A program made the translations under genes and the position numbers. From positions 51,309,007 through 51,373,006 of the forward strand of contig NC_135505.1 of assembly GCF_052857255.1 (NCBI RefSeq): a stretch of DNA of 64,000 nt, read 5' to 3'. The notes below the pieces were generated by a model. The model saw only the letters and a list, made by a program, of their open reading frames with translations, did no database searches and was not told where the DNA came from. Origin of the DNA: Amblyomma americanum (lineage: Eukaryota > Arthropoda > Arachnida > Ixodida > Ixodidae). Below, in pieces: positions 9,907-21,652 of this stretch (positions within the stretch are counted from its first letter, which is position 1; every line of letters starts with the position of its first letter).

Positions 9907-11098
9907 GCCCGCCCTCTTAAAATTCTCACCGATGGTGCTGTGGACAAGGTCAAAAAAGCTAGCGCAGCGGATTTTTACATTCCTTCTTTGGACTGTATGT
10001 GGTCTGTATGCTTTACTGCTGTCGTATCCTCCGCAACGGCGGAAAGTGTTGCTATTGAGGCGGCTTTACGGAAGTGATGGTCTTGTCCGGCTCAACCTGT
10101 TATCATCCTAACCGATTCAAAATCTGCCTTCCAGAGGTTAAAACACGGATTCCCTTCTGTTGCCTTGCCTTCAAGCTCTCTACGCTTGGTGCAGAATCTG
10201 CACAGCAGAGGCTTTACTCTACATTTCCAATGGGTTCCATCTCACATAGGAGTCAGAGGCAACGAGGTGGCAGACAGTCTCTCCCTTAAAGCTCTGTCAA
10301 TAAATTCATCTAAAAAACTACCTCAAGAATGAAAAATCTCTACAGGAAAACGGTGCTCGATCATTTCAGTACCCTTTGGAGTGCGCCCCTCAAGCCCTGT
10401 GTGACCAAGAAACAGAGAAGATCCCAGGCGACTCAGCTACATCGAATTCGCACGGCCTCTGCTCGCACTCCTGCCTGGATGCATAAGACGGACATGGCAT
10501 CGTCTCCGCTATGTTATTTATGTGGTGTGTGCGGAGACGTTAAACTTTACATCATGTACTTCCCAGAGTACCGCGCGGAAAGGAATGTGATGTTCGCTTC
10601 CTTCAAGAAGACAGGAGCCCTTCATAGTACAGTTCAGGACATTGTCTACCCGAGTGGAAACCAGACATGCAGAATGGAGGCTGCACGCTTTCTTTTAACA
10701 TTTCTGCATTACACTGACCTGGTTTCTGCATGGTGACAGCAGGAACGGACTATGGTATACTGTAATTGAATGTGTGCGTAAATGGCGGCTTCTTTAGTGG
10801 ACTATGTTATACTCTGAGTGAGTGTGGGTTTGAATTGTGGCACTCCAACGGACGGTGTTTCTAATGTGCCTGAATATGTGCATAGATGGTGACTTCAAGA
10901 GTGGGCTGAGATGTGGACTGAGTGGAATGAATGTGCACATAATTATTGACTGCGGGAGGGTAATATGTGTTATTATAGTGACATTGCTCTTATTGGGGTA
11001 TGTCGGACAGGTTTCAAGACATTATTAACATAGAAGTGACGCCGGCAGAAAAAGCAAGGCTAATCCCACCTGTAGCAATGTGTACCTCAACTCAACTC

Positions 11099-11773
11099 AC
11101 ATCATGCAGAAATTACGTTTTGTCGTCCGAAATGCTCCTGCATTTGTGAAATGCCCTAATAGGGCTGCCACCAATGAAGTGAATTATATAATTTCTGTTC
11201 ATAGATGCTTGTTATACGACGCAAAAATGCTTAAGATAAAAAGTCTATTTTTCCTAATCGTAAGCTACCACTCTTTGCAACAAATTGGACGGCAGCTTTA
11301 CCAAGCAATGTTCCACTACCATGCCAAAAAGTTTTCAATTACGGAGTCCTGGTTTATTTTAGCTGTGAAGCTGATGCCATGCAAAAAAAATGTCTTAAGA
11401 GTTGCATGTCATGATACCGGCACCGCTAAAGAAAATTCTGCACTGTCACAAAGAGAAAGAAAAAGTTAAGCCCTTAAAATTTGTTCGAGTGGGTTGCCCA
11501 GATCCGAGAAGCCAGTGTCGAAGGCGGCTTTCCATTCTTGGGTCATCAGCTGTCGCTTACAGGGAAGATCTGCGGGGGTCAACCTCTCTCCCAATATGCA
11601 TGTTTGATTTCTACATTAGAACATCGTTCGAGGTGTTGGGCGCAGCTGCAAAAGCTGCAAATGAACAACGTGTGTAGAGGTCTTCGATCTGCTACACTGT
11701 AGCCGAGGAATGGCTTTATTTGTTCAACGAAGCTAGGGTGATAAAAAAATTTAAAAAAGTAAAACGGCTGTTA
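11099..11773. other. unassigned DNA
   Basis: Two overlapping plus-strand frames of 91-129 codons lack any domain signature. No repeat is recognised. Confidence 0.35.
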
Positions 11774-12016
11774 CTGAGGAAAAACGCTAAGGCGCCCGTG
11801 TGCTGTGCGATGTCAGTGCACGGTAAAGATCCCCAGGTGGTCGAAATTATTCCGGAGCCCTCCACTACGGCACCTCTTTCTTCCTTTCTTCTTTCACTCC
11901 CTCCCTTATCCCTTCCCTTACGGCGCGGTTCAGGTGTCCAACGATATATGAGACAGATACTGCGCCATTTCCTTTCCCCAAAAAACCAATTAAAAACCAA
12001 TTATAATTTAAAAATT
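11774..12016 (+). mobile_element. 5'-truncated SINE, long-tail type
   Basis: The copy starts inside the body (GGAAAAACGCTAAGGCGCCC). It contains GTGCGATGTCAGTGCACG and CCCCAGGTGGTCGAAATTAT, and then a tail module with CCTTTCTTCTTTCACTCCCT, CTTACGGCGCGGTTCAGGTG and ATATGAGACAGATACTGCGC before CCAATTA. The same tail module occurs at 25380-25690 and 26838-27082. It replaces the short tail of the Ruka-like copies. Confidence 0.85.
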
Positions 12017-12212
12017 AACTGCAGGTAACAACACCAGGCCAGAGCCTATCAGCGTTTTCAAAATTTAAGGCCGCTTAGTTGCCAATATCTAGGCTCTTCT
12101 TCGCTCCCAACGGCGAAGAAAAAAAAGCGCTCACCACTGCTTTCGCTGGGCGTCAAGCTCCTAGCCAAGGAGAACAGTGCGCACAGTCAGGGCAAATGTC
12201 TCTGGACCACAT

Positions 12213-12362
12213 GCTTAACAAACGAAGCCCATGCATAGCTCTATTAGCCGGTGGCTGGAGACCACACTTGTGGTGGTGAAAGAACGGGATTTTGGCTTTC
12301 ACCTGTTACAAGTGTGGCCTCCAGTCGCCGGATAATAATAGAGCTATATGGGCTTAGTTAGC
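12213..12362. repeat. imperfect inverted repeat, about 55-nt arms
   Basis: The left arm 12213-12271 and right arm 12308-12362 are inverse copies. Both contain AGCCCAT, TAGCTCTATTA and CCACACTTGT, with a few small gaps. The spacer is 36 nt. It looks like a foldback or MITE-like element. No flanking duplication was seen. Confidence 0.8.
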
Positions 12363-14100
12363 GGAGTAAGTGCTCCAGAGAATCCGGTCCCCAACTGTAC
12401 ATCTCGAATTGGCACCTGCCGTCATTGCAAATCGTCATCAGCGGATGTTGCGAATGCACTAGGCTTCTGGCGCCGCTCATGCGCCGAGTTTCGTTTTGTT
12501 GCGGGAAGAAACACGACTTTATTGCACGGCATGTCTTTCGAAAAGGCATTTTTGTTTGCTTTGAAAACTAATACCACATCCTTGTCTCCGTGGCTCGAAA
12601 CTCGCCATTAAAAAAAACCCAAACTTCGCCAATAAAAAGGTTAATTATTAAATTTTAATTAACCAGTGACTAATAAGCGCGTCTTTGCAACTTAATGACG
12701 TCCACCGGAACTAACCGTTTTCTTTTGAAGAGTTTTTCTCGACTAAACTATTGTTCAGCATCTTTGAAAGTGTTCCCTGAAGTACCGATTAGCTTACATA
12801 TGCTCATAAAGTTGAAGGATACCTTCAGGCAGGAATTCGTACTGACGACATATGCACCTTTTTCTGTATGCTTTCTCAGACTTTCGCATCATAATTGTGA
12901 TTCAACCCTTCGGCGTACAGCAATTCCGGGGTGTGTGGTATACAATTAAACAGAAGGGAAACTTAATGCAGGTATAAACATTACGCGGAAACAATGCACT
13001 CCGGGAAATTGACGCTTTCGCATTCCCACAAGTCTGCTTCTGCTTTCAAATCAGTCACGTTTGAACGGTAAGATAATTATACTATTAATAACCATTGATT
13101 AATCCCACAAGTTATAAAATACGAGAAAAAAAATCAGAGATAAAAGTTGAAAGAAATTAGGAGAGAAGAAAATAAGAGAAAACGGGGACTGTTGGATTCC
13201 TGTCTATAGATATGTCATAACGACCCCCTCCTTTAAATTATCTTGTTTGCTCATTACGCTGCTTTGTTTATTCTATTTCTTAACCAATGATGAATTCTGT
13301 TTCATCCCGATGGAATTAAAGTGTTTCTGATAAGATGGAATACATCAAAAGCAACTGCACCATATGGACTTAAGTATTTGTTACTTGCGCTTTCAACAAA
13401 CAGAGTGTCAAATTATCTCTACCATTTTTTCAAATGTTTGGTGGACTGCGATATTTTAGGAAAATAGACTACCGCAAGGTGTGCTCAATGATAAATCAGA
13501 GCTTGGAAATTTAGCTTTAAATTGCATCCTGGGTCCTTACGACTGCAGTATGCATCTTCTCAAGATATGTTTATTGATCAGCTGACTGTTTTACTATAAT
13601 GTACGCACACGTTTAAACAAAGCGACAGCATTCGCTAAAACACTCCTCTTCTTTGTGCACATGCGACAAACGCTATTTAAAATCCAGCTTTAACGTACTT
13701 CGCGCCACCCACTTTAATTCTAGAATTCAATGTATGTCGCTCTAGTGTACGCAAAAAATTGTTTCCAACTTAGCAGCATGCATCGAAGCAGGACCTCTAT
13801 CTACGAAGTGAATTCATCTGTGATGTTTTTCACTACGTTCGCGGGTCATAAAATGGCGTCGGGCTTAGGCTCCTTCTCGCCTTGCTATAGCACTGCATAT
13901 GATCGATAAATATGCTTTGCTTTTTATTTAGAGTGACGGTTTTGCAGCTACAAGGTATAAAAGGGAACTGATTTGCTGGTGAAGTTTTTCCCTATTCTGA
14001 ACGTCAGATGACGCGACTGGCACGTAAACCGGAGATATTGTGCACGCTAGGAATTAATGGCAAGGTGAAACTTGTTAGCAAGCCCTACAAAGGGGAGACT
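12363..14100. other. unassigned AT-rich DNA
   Basis: Nothing recognisable on either strand. The short frames at 12358-12611 and 12695-12949 have no domain signature. Confidence 0.4.
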
Positions 14101-14103
14101 AAC

Positions 14104-14159
14104 ATCCATCCATCCATTTATCCGTCCATCCGTCCGTCCGTCCGTCCGTCCGTCCGTCT
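14104..14159 (+). repeat. tetranucleotide microsatellite (ATCC/GTCC)n
   Basis: About 14 tandem tetramers, mainly CATC near the left end then GTCC, form an uninterrupted short tandem repeat. Confidence 0.95.
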
Positions 14160-14890
14160 GTTTCTGTACGTGTCTGCCTAAAGACCCACAGAGAAAAGCG
14201 TACATCATATCACCTGCACGTTAAATGGAGGTTCAGAACTAATTTCGTCATTCGGTACTTTGATAAACTTTCCGGCAGTGTTCCTGATGTTTCAACATTA
14301 CAAACGTTATCACGGTATGAAAAACCCAGGTAACGTAGCGGATTTCATTGAAGAGTACCGTCATTCAAGAAGTGATAGGGTAGTTTTATTGGGAAAAAAT
14401 CACAAGGAGTTCATGTCCCCTGCAGTGAGGGCATTCCTCTCTTCTGTGGCTGCTTTGTTTTTATCTTAAGATATGTTTTTCTGGTATATATTTTTAATGA
14501 GATTGTCACCAGATGATTGCCAGTTTTAAACTGGTCAGTTACTCATTTGCTGTGTGCATGATGATTTCAAGTGTGATCAGAAAAGGTAGTACGCTAGTGT
14601 AGTCAATGGGATATTATTGATAACTCGAGAAGATTGATTACCAGAGTTTCTCGAAATAAATAACACCTCTTAAGTTTGCATGTACAGTTATTAGAGCGAA
14701 TAGTTTTCCATCAGCGAATATAAACATTTATCATTATTAATGCCCGAGCATAAGATGGTTTAGTGCAAGCGGACATGGCGACCGCCGTCTTTTAGTAGCC
14801 TGATAAGTCGGTGTTCCACCTGCCCCCACTGGACAGCTGATGACCTGTCCAACGGGGTACAAAATTATGTGCTACCTGTGCGAGTGTCAT
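14160..14890. other. unassigned DNA
   Basis: A 69-codon frame at 14260-14469 has no recognised domain. Nothing else is identified before the solo LTR. Confidence 0.35.
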
Positions 14891-15945
14891 GCGAGTGTCA
14901 CAAAATTCGGCACATATTCGAAAAAATGGCGCAGAGCGGAAGCAATCGTGCCCGCGCGCACCGTAAACAAAACTAAAACAGCGGAGAAAGAACCCCGGAA
15001 AGCGCGTAACTACGTGTGGTGCTGCCCTTTCCACTTTCCTCGTCGGCGCGGCGCCAATGGAAACATGGCCGCGCGGGTCTTCAATTGTTCCAGAAGACCC
15101 GAGTGATTTCTACTCATTGTCGATGGAGTGGGCGAAACCTCGACCGTGCTCAGAGATGCCCTCTGTCTTTTTTCCCTTGTGTCGCCGACGGAGCAAGACG
15201 AGAAAGCTCTCGTTGCTTCTGGAACCCGGTCTCCGAGCTTGACCAATGGGATGGCGCGCCCGTCACGAGAAGAATGAATTTGTGCAGTTGATATTGCACG
15301 TATGTGCGCGCCTGCCTTGCCGCGAAGAACGAGCAGACACGGACCGCGCCTATATATGAGCGGCTTTTGCCGCTGTCTGTCAACCCGAGCCTTCATTTAA
15401 GCTTCAAAGGAGCGCGCCCGCTAAACTCCCGGGAGAACACCACTCGACCAGCCACGGACCAGCGAGGCAACGTGTGCCAACCCGCAGATCGACCCCGTCG
15501 TGCTCCTCAGGTCGTCGGACTGTCGCAGTGCCCGGTGAACAAATTGTGTTTTGTTTGTTTCTCTCTCCATGTGTTAGTACACTTTAAGCGCAAAGATTTT
15601 GTTTAATTGTTATCTCTCTCGTTTCTTACTTTGGACGAGTTGCATTGTATTTGTAAATCACTTTGCATGGGCTCGTACGAGTGATTGTAAAATCCTCAGT
15701 ATCGTCTCTTTGCTGTATAAACTTTGTTTCGTTTTTTGAACCTTGGCTCCGACCCATTCTCTCGCTTGCGACCGGAGAAAGCTTGGCACCAAATAACTAC
15801 CCTCCTTGTAACTTGTTAGCTGGTCTCCAACTAAGCTTGCTACGCTGAGTGAAGGGCATCTCCTTTATGAGCGAGACCGCTACCCCCACACGCTCTGCAG
15901 GTGTCTGGGAGTTCACGCTAAATTGCGCGAAATGATGACAGCGAG
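14891..15945 (+). mobile_element. solo LTR (copy A) with perfect 5-bp TSD
   Basis: The LTR spans 14896-15940 (1045 bp), starting TGTCAC and ending GATGACA. It is flanked by GCGAG at 14891-14895 and 15941-15945. A TATATAT box lies near 15350 and a pyrimidine-rich stretch around 15550-15630, as expected of U3/R/U5 read on the plus strand. A second copy with about the same length lies at 20606-21652. No gag-pol lies next to it, so it is a solo LTR left by recombination. The 5-bp duplication and TG...CA ends fit Ty3/gypsy- or BEL-like elements; the clade is not resolved. Confidence 0.88.
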
Positions 15946-16290
15946 CTAGCTTACTATCATTATCATCAGCAGCAGCAGCATCATCAGCCTGAATACACCC
16001 ACTGCAGGCCAAAGGACTATCCCATGTATCTCAAACTAACCCTGTCATTTTACAGCTCCGCCCACCCTGTGTCTGCAAGCATCTCCTTTGTGAGCGAGAC
16101 CGCTACCCCCACACGCTCTACAGGTGTCTGGGAGTGCACGCTAAATTGCGCGAAATGGTGACAGCGAGCTAGTTTACTGTCATCATCAGCAGCAGAAGCA
16201 GCCTGAATACACCCACTGCAGGGCAAAGGCCTATCCCATGTATCTCAATCTAACCCTGTAATTTTACAGCTGCGCCCACCCTCTGCCTTC
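15858..16290. repeat. tandem duplication, about 220-bp unit, spanning LTR end and LINE tail
   Basis: Unit 1 (about 15858-16078) begins GCATCTCCTTTATGAGCGAG inside the LTR and runs across the LTR end, the TSD and the first part of the minus-strand LINE tail. Unit 2 (about 16079-16290) repeats the same order, including GCATCTCCTTTGTGAGCGAG, the LTR end, GCGAGCTAG and CTGAATACACCCACTGCAGG. Units differ at scattered bases and in the number of CATCAG triplets. Confidence 0.9.
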
Positions 16291-18612
16291 AAACTTTTTA
16301 ATCTCCTCCGCCTACGTAACCTTCTGCCACCCCCTGCTCCGCTTGCGTTCACTTGGAGTCCACTCCGTTACCCTTCAGGACCAGCGGTTATCTTGCCTTC
16401 GCATCACATGCCCTGCCCAAGCTCATTTCTTAGTCTTGATATCCACTAGAATGTCCTTAACCGGCATTTGTTCCCTCATCAAATATGCCTGCTTCCGGTC
16501 TCTTAACTTTACACCTATCATTTTTCTCTCCATGGTTCGTTGCGCTGTCCTTAACTTAAGCTAAGCCCTTTCGGTTTGCCTCCACATTTCTGCCCCGTAT
16601 GTGAGTACCAGTGAGATACATCTTTCGTACACTTTTCCCGTGAGGGGTAATGGTAAACTGCCATTCACGGTCTGAATGTGCCATATGCGCTTCACCTCAT
16701 TTTCATTCTTCTAGTTATTTTTCTCCCTTTATTCTGACCTGAAGTCACTATCTGCCCTAAGTAGGCGCATTCCAGTGCCACTTCCGCACCTCGCTGCCAG
16801 TTGTGAACTGCTGCTCTCTTGCTAGACTGTTGAACATTACTTTGGTTTTCTGTATGTTAATTTTTAGACCCACCATAGTGCTCTTCCTGTCTAACTGATT
16901 GAATGTTATTTCAAGTTCACCTCCTGAGTGACTCAGCAAAGAAATATAATCAGCAGACTATTTAGGTATTCTCTTTTAACTGTTATCCTCAACTGCCCAA
17001 TTCAGGCCCTCGAAATACCTCCTGTAAACAGGCGCTCAATAGCATTGACGAGATCACATCTCCTTGCCTGACGCCCTTCCTTATTGGAATTTCGATGTGC
17101 CGACTTTAGGAGCAGTATGGTTGCTGTTAGTTCCAATATACAATATCTTCAAGTATTTTGACATAACAGTCTTGTACACCCTGATTATGCAATACCTGTA
17201 TGAATCGTGTGTTTTTTACTGAGGAAAATGGCCTCTCGTATTCATTGAAGGCTATATATAAGGGATGGCAATATTCTGCGCATTTTTCTATCAGCATATT
17301 TATGGTCTGAATATGATTTATCGCGGAATATTCTTTACAAAAACCTGCCCGATCATTGCACTGACTAAAGTCTAATATTGGCGTGTATATATTAGCGATT
17401 ACCTGAGTAAATACCTTCTAGGCAATGGACAGTAATATGATCAATCCGTAATTTCTCAAGTCCTTGGCGTCTTCTTTCTTATGAATTAAGGTAACGTTTG
17501 CATTCTTTCCAATTTCCGGTACGCTTGAAGTCATAAGGCATTGCGTTAACGCATACGTCTGGTTTACACCTATGCATAATTTTACCTATGCCTACGAAAG
17601 TCGCTTTCAGGCGACCTCCTTTCTTGAGAGCATGCTTGGTGCTCTCCATATTAAAGTTACTTATGTCGTCTACCTTGCGATTAATAATTAAATTCGATAT
17701 CTCTGGTAGTTATTTTCTGTCTATAGAGTTAGACGCTCTCATGCTTTGGCGTTTCTTAATCAGATATTTCGCCTCCTTAGATTGCTTGCCGGTATCTTGC
17801 CGAACCGTCCTACCGCCTACTTCTACTGCACACTCCGTGATGATAGCTTTCAGACTATCGTTCATTGCATGAACATTAAGATCGTCTTCCTCAATTGAAG
17901 CTCAATATCTGTTCTGCAGCGATATCCTGATTTCCTCTATTTTTCCTCTAACCGCTAACTCGTTAATGGGCTTCTTCTTCACTAGCTTCTTCCGTTCCGT
18001 CTTCAAGTCTGAGCTAGAAATTTCGGGACCTAACTATTCCGTGGTCGCTACAACGCACCTTCCGAGGACGTCCACACCCTGAACGATGGAAGCTTGAGCG
18101 CAGAGTATTAGGTCTACTTCATTTTTAGTCTCACCTTTAGGGCTCTTCCAGGTTCACTTCGTGTTCTCTCGTTCAGGGATGAATTAAGGTATTCATGATC
18201 CGCAATTTATTTCTATCTGCGAATTCCACTAATAACTCTCCCCTGCTATTCCCTAGAACCCATCCCATAGTCGCCTACGGCATGGTTGCCAGCCTGCGTC
18301 TTGCCTACCTTCACATTGAAGTGGCCGATAAGTACCGTGTACTGTGATTTTGCTTTGTTCATTGCCGATTCCACGCCGTCACAGAAGCTTTCGACAGCCT
18401 GGTGATCATGGCTGTATCGAAGCGCATAGGCCTGCACCACCTTCAGCTTGTACCTCTTAATGAGCTTAATTACGATAGCTGCCACGCTCTCTTTAATTCT
18501 ATAAAACTCCTCTACGTTTCCAGCTATGTCCTAATTAACCCACACGTATTTTGTGTCTATCCGCTAATCCTTAACTGCACAGTATGTGCTGCTCGTTTAG
18601 TACCGGTCTTTT
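15950..18612 (-). mobile_element. decayed RTE-like LINE (endonuclease plus RT), minus strand
   Basis: On the minus strand the 5' part encodes an endonuclease, with VVQAYALRYSHDHQAVESFC and IGHFNVKVGKTQAGNHAVGD at about 18246-18485. The RT region follows. The post-RT block INIQKTKVMFNSLAREQQFT is at about 16790-16860. The 3' end contains TACATGGGATAGGCCTTTGC and a CAT/CAG-rich tail, as in the related copy at 49385-50215. Frames are interrupted many times. Family assignment to the RTE group rests on the CTKVM-like post-RT block and the GHVLRR region seen in the sister copy. Confidence 0.8.
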
Positions 18613-19615
18613 AATACCGCGGATATAACGAAGCTCGGATTTAACAAAATTTCTTGCCTGGCCCTCGCATGTAAAAAACTTCATGGTTTGACCTCGGATA
18701 TAACGAACGTTTCGGTGCTATCGGATTCAAATCGTCCACCGAGGATCGCCTGAGGGATTTTTCTTTGCTACGTGACACTTTATTCAATCCTTTTCTTTAT
18801 ATTTCCTGCCCCCACTGTAATGCCAAGCCGGTGTCTGTGTGAAAGTGATGAACGTTAAGATATATTTAAAAGTATGGTGTTTTTGTTGTTTTTTTAAACT
18901 CTTGCGATACCTTAATTTAATGTGGAAACAAAAATGCTCAATAACTTTAGCCGACCCACTGGAATAGGAATGGCACCGAAGACTGTCTGAGTGGACTCAC
19001 ACCAGCCTCCTTTTAATGGTTCATCTCACTGCGTTATCAAAAATACAATGATGGCAATTTCACAACGGCGCCCTCTTCTTTTTCTATGCATTGTTTTTGT
19101 TACCTGGAGTGCTGAGCTGGACGAAGCTATTGATGTACAAGAAAAGCATGGGAAAGGTTTTCGTCAATGCTTATGGCGCCACCTGCATATACTGCAACGG
19201 CGCCCTTTAGAGTAAAAAAAATTAACCTTCGTCTTTCCAATCTATAATGCACGCCCTAAATCATCTCTGTCGGATACATGCGACTTGAGTTGGCTTAGGC
19301 GTGTTGTTGATGCCGGTTGCTCTGAGAGAGCTCTGTGTATCCATGAAATAAATGGACATTTTGTGGAGCTTGAAGGCTTAACTGGAGATATATCTCGAAT
19401 TTTTAAACAACATAGGCTGGTCTTGCCATGTCCTAGGTATATGTTGAAAAACTGTAAACAATGGAATAGGCAATGATGTTGACTGGCTTTGTAGTTTCTT
19501 GTATTCGAACAGCCCGGGGCTTACATTACCACGGAGCATGCATGTTTGACGAGCGCATGTGACCGTGATAGGGGTGTGTCATGGTGTGTATTCCTAACTG
19601 TGGAACCGACAGCAG
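18613..19615. other. intron or intergenic DNA with a GGATATAACGAA motif pair
   Basis: The 12-mer GGATATAACGAA occurs at about 18621 and 18704, with a related GGATTTAAC between. Such words recur near the ends of pogo/Tigger-type elements in arthropods, but no termini or transposase are seen. The rest is unassigned up to the first SLC5 exon. Confidence 0.3.
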
Positions 19616-19876
19616 GTGACGCCCGGTGACAGCGGAGGAGGGTCGGCTGTGGCCGAGGCCTTCTTGGGCGGCCGAACCCTACCAGCCAGTGCACTCGCTG
19701 TATCCGTTTTAGCGTCGGTGGCGACTGCCGCTGGTGTGGTGAGCTTCGTGGGCCACTACTACACATACGGCTTCCACGTGGACTGGGTCCTGGTCGGAAT
19801 ACCTCTGGCGGCGTTCGTGGCTGCGTTCGCGCTTGTGCCTGTGCTCTACGGTCATCGCGTGGCGTCCATATTTCAG
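19616..19876 (+). CDS. SLC5 symporter exon a (TM1-TM2)
   Basis: Eighty-seven codons, with an acceptor ending CAGCAG before 19616 and the donor CAG|GTGAGT. An in-frame TAA at 19595 limits the exon upstream. After a Gly/Ser-rich lead the protein reads FLGGRTLPASALAVSVLASV, the SLC5 opening. Next come FVGHYYTYGFHVDWVLVGIP and PVLYGHRVASIFQ. This covers TM1, which lines the Na2 site, and TM2. The minus-strand frame over the same bases is a shadow. The preceding exon with the start codon and TM0 was not found. Confidence 0.93.
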
Positions 19877-20605
19877 GTGAGTGCGCACGCTTAATAAAAG
19901 AGCAAAGCGTAAAGATGGATGCACAGGGCATTTCAAAGATGACTGGGCTATAACCCTCGTAGGTCTAATTCGCCCATGCATTAAGGTTGACACAGAAATA
20001 GGTGCTTATTCCTGGTCTGTAGAGAACAAGATTAGTCTTCAGCGTCGGCTTCCGCGGAGAGCAGGCCCGCACGAGGGAAGGCTAGAGGTGGAGAGAGAGA
20101 GCGATTTGCACGGTGTCGAAGAGAAGGAGCTGGTCATTTTTGACCACCAGGCTTTTTACCCAACTCTTCGCCGCTACTGGGTGTTAAGGCGCCTCTTTCG
20201 GCGCCAGTCGGCAGCAAGTTTTAAGACTCTGATCCTGCACACACAGTGCTGCGTGCTAAATACCGGGAAAATATAGCGAGCCCGCGATAACAACGGTCCA
20301 CTTGGAATGCAGAACCCTAGTGGAATAGCCGTCGGCGTTAGGATCCCGCAGCGTGTGAAGCCGAAGCCTCCGCAAACAGGATGTGGCGTGAAGACCCGTC
20401 GGTGAGGGGTCTTGACGCCAAGTGAGGCAAGAAATTGTCAGAGACAAGCGGAATAGGAAGACGCCTCTAGAGCGGTTCCCTGAAAATTCCTGCAAAATCA
20501 GAGTAGTTAGAGTTGCTCTTCGTGTGATAATCTGAGCTACACAACTTCCCTGTTAGTCGTTGTAGGCTGCAGGAGGCGTTTCCGGCTGCTTGTCTTATTC
20601 ATTTT
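19877..20605. other. intron, no feature recognised
   Basis: Start of the 10.4-kb intron after exon a. A 131-codon frame reads through the donor and has no domain. Confidence 0.5.
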
Positions 20606-21652
20606 TGTCACAAAATTTGGCGCGTATTAGAAAGAAAGGGCGCAGTGCGTAAGTAGTCGCACCCGCGCGCTGTAAAATAAAACACAAAAAACAGCGGGGA
20701 AGCACCCCCAGAGAGTGCGTAGATTTGCGCGTACTGCTGCCACTGAGCTGGCCAGCGGGGCGCCAAAATAAACAAAGCCACGCGCGGCGTCGATTTCTCT
20801 AGAATGTCGGAAAGTTTCTACTCGTTGTCGGCGGAGAGGGCAAGACCTTGACCGCACTAAAGTGATACCCTCTCCCCTTCGTTCTTGCCTCGACGACTCC
20901 GCGTGGCGAGAATGACCTAGATTTTTCTCGATGGTGGTCTCCGCGCTTGACCAATGGGGTCGTGCGCCCGGCGCGAGAAGGGGAAGGAGTTTGTGCAGTT
21001 GAAGCTGCCTGTATGTGCGCGCCTGCTTTGGCGCGAAGAACAAACCGACGCTGACCGCGCCTAGAAATGAGGGGCTTCAACCGTTGCCTGTTAGCCCAAG
21101 CCGCCGTTTAAGCTTCTGAGAAGCGCGCCCGCTCTACTCTCAGGAGAACACCACTCGACCAGCCAAGGACCAGCGAGGCAACGTGCGCCAGCCTACGGAT
21201 CGGCCCCCGTCGAGCTCCTCAGGTCGTCGCACTGTCGCAGTGCCCGGTGAACAAATTGTGTTTTGTTTATTTGTCTCTCTCTGTGTTAGAGCACTTTAGG
21301 TGCAAAGATTCTGTTGAATTGTTATCTCTCTCTATTGTTGCTTTGCACGAGTTGCATTGTAATTGTAAATCACTTCGTATCTGCTCGTACGAGTGATTGT
21401 GAAATACTTCGTGTCGTCTCTTCGCTCTATAAACTTTGTTTTGTTTTGTGAACCTTTGGCTCCGGCCCATTGTCTGGCTTGCGACCGGCGAAATCTGGGC
21501 ACCAAACGACCAACCCCCTTGTTACTTGGTGGCTGGTCTCTGGCTGAGCTTGCCACGCTGAGTCGAGGGCATCTCCTCTGTGACCGAGTCCGGAACCCCA
21601 CACGCTCTAAGGGTGTCTGGGAGCACACGGAAAAGTGCGCGAAGCGGTGACA
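20606..21652 (+). mobile_element. solo LTR (copy B), same family as 14896-15940
   Basis: The LTR is 1047 bp, starts TGTCACAAAATTTGG and ends GCGGTGACA. It matches copy A along its length, including the stretch around GTGCCCGGTGAACAAATTGT. The flanks are ATTTT and ATTGT, a possible 5-bp target duplication with one change. The TATA region is altered (CCTAGAAATGAGG instead of CCTATATATGAGC). It has its own flanks, and an SLC5 exon lies between the copies, so the two LTRs are separate insertions. Confidence 0.85.

Larger units (their letters stand above)
7121..11098 (+). mobile_element. decayed LINE, I-clade-like ORF2
   Basis: Parts appear in the order expected for an I-group LINE ORF2. An endonuclease comes first (LALSEAGLP at about 7240, SGDFNAHH near 7556-7580, AIDLTLH near 7700). 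The reverse transcriptase follows: APGPDGITNQML at about 8400, PSWKVAHVVPVLKPG at about 8510, and the catalytic YADDI at about 9066. Next is the post-RT region RFLGVIIDSRLQW at about 9290. RNase H shows TDGAVDK near 9931, AESVAIEAAL near 10045, LTDSKSAF near 10110 and VPSHIGVRGNEVADS near 10230. A C-terminal knuckle SSPLCYLCG lies at about 10500. Frame changes and stops occur throughout, so it is dead. The 3' end has a CTCAACTCAACTCA tail near 11085-11098. It starts directly after the transposase stop. Confidence 0.85.

Noticed and set aside
19709..19993. 94-codon minus-strand frame over exon a
   Set aside because: It is a shadow of the plus-strand SLC5 exon, whose protein matches the family and has splice sites.
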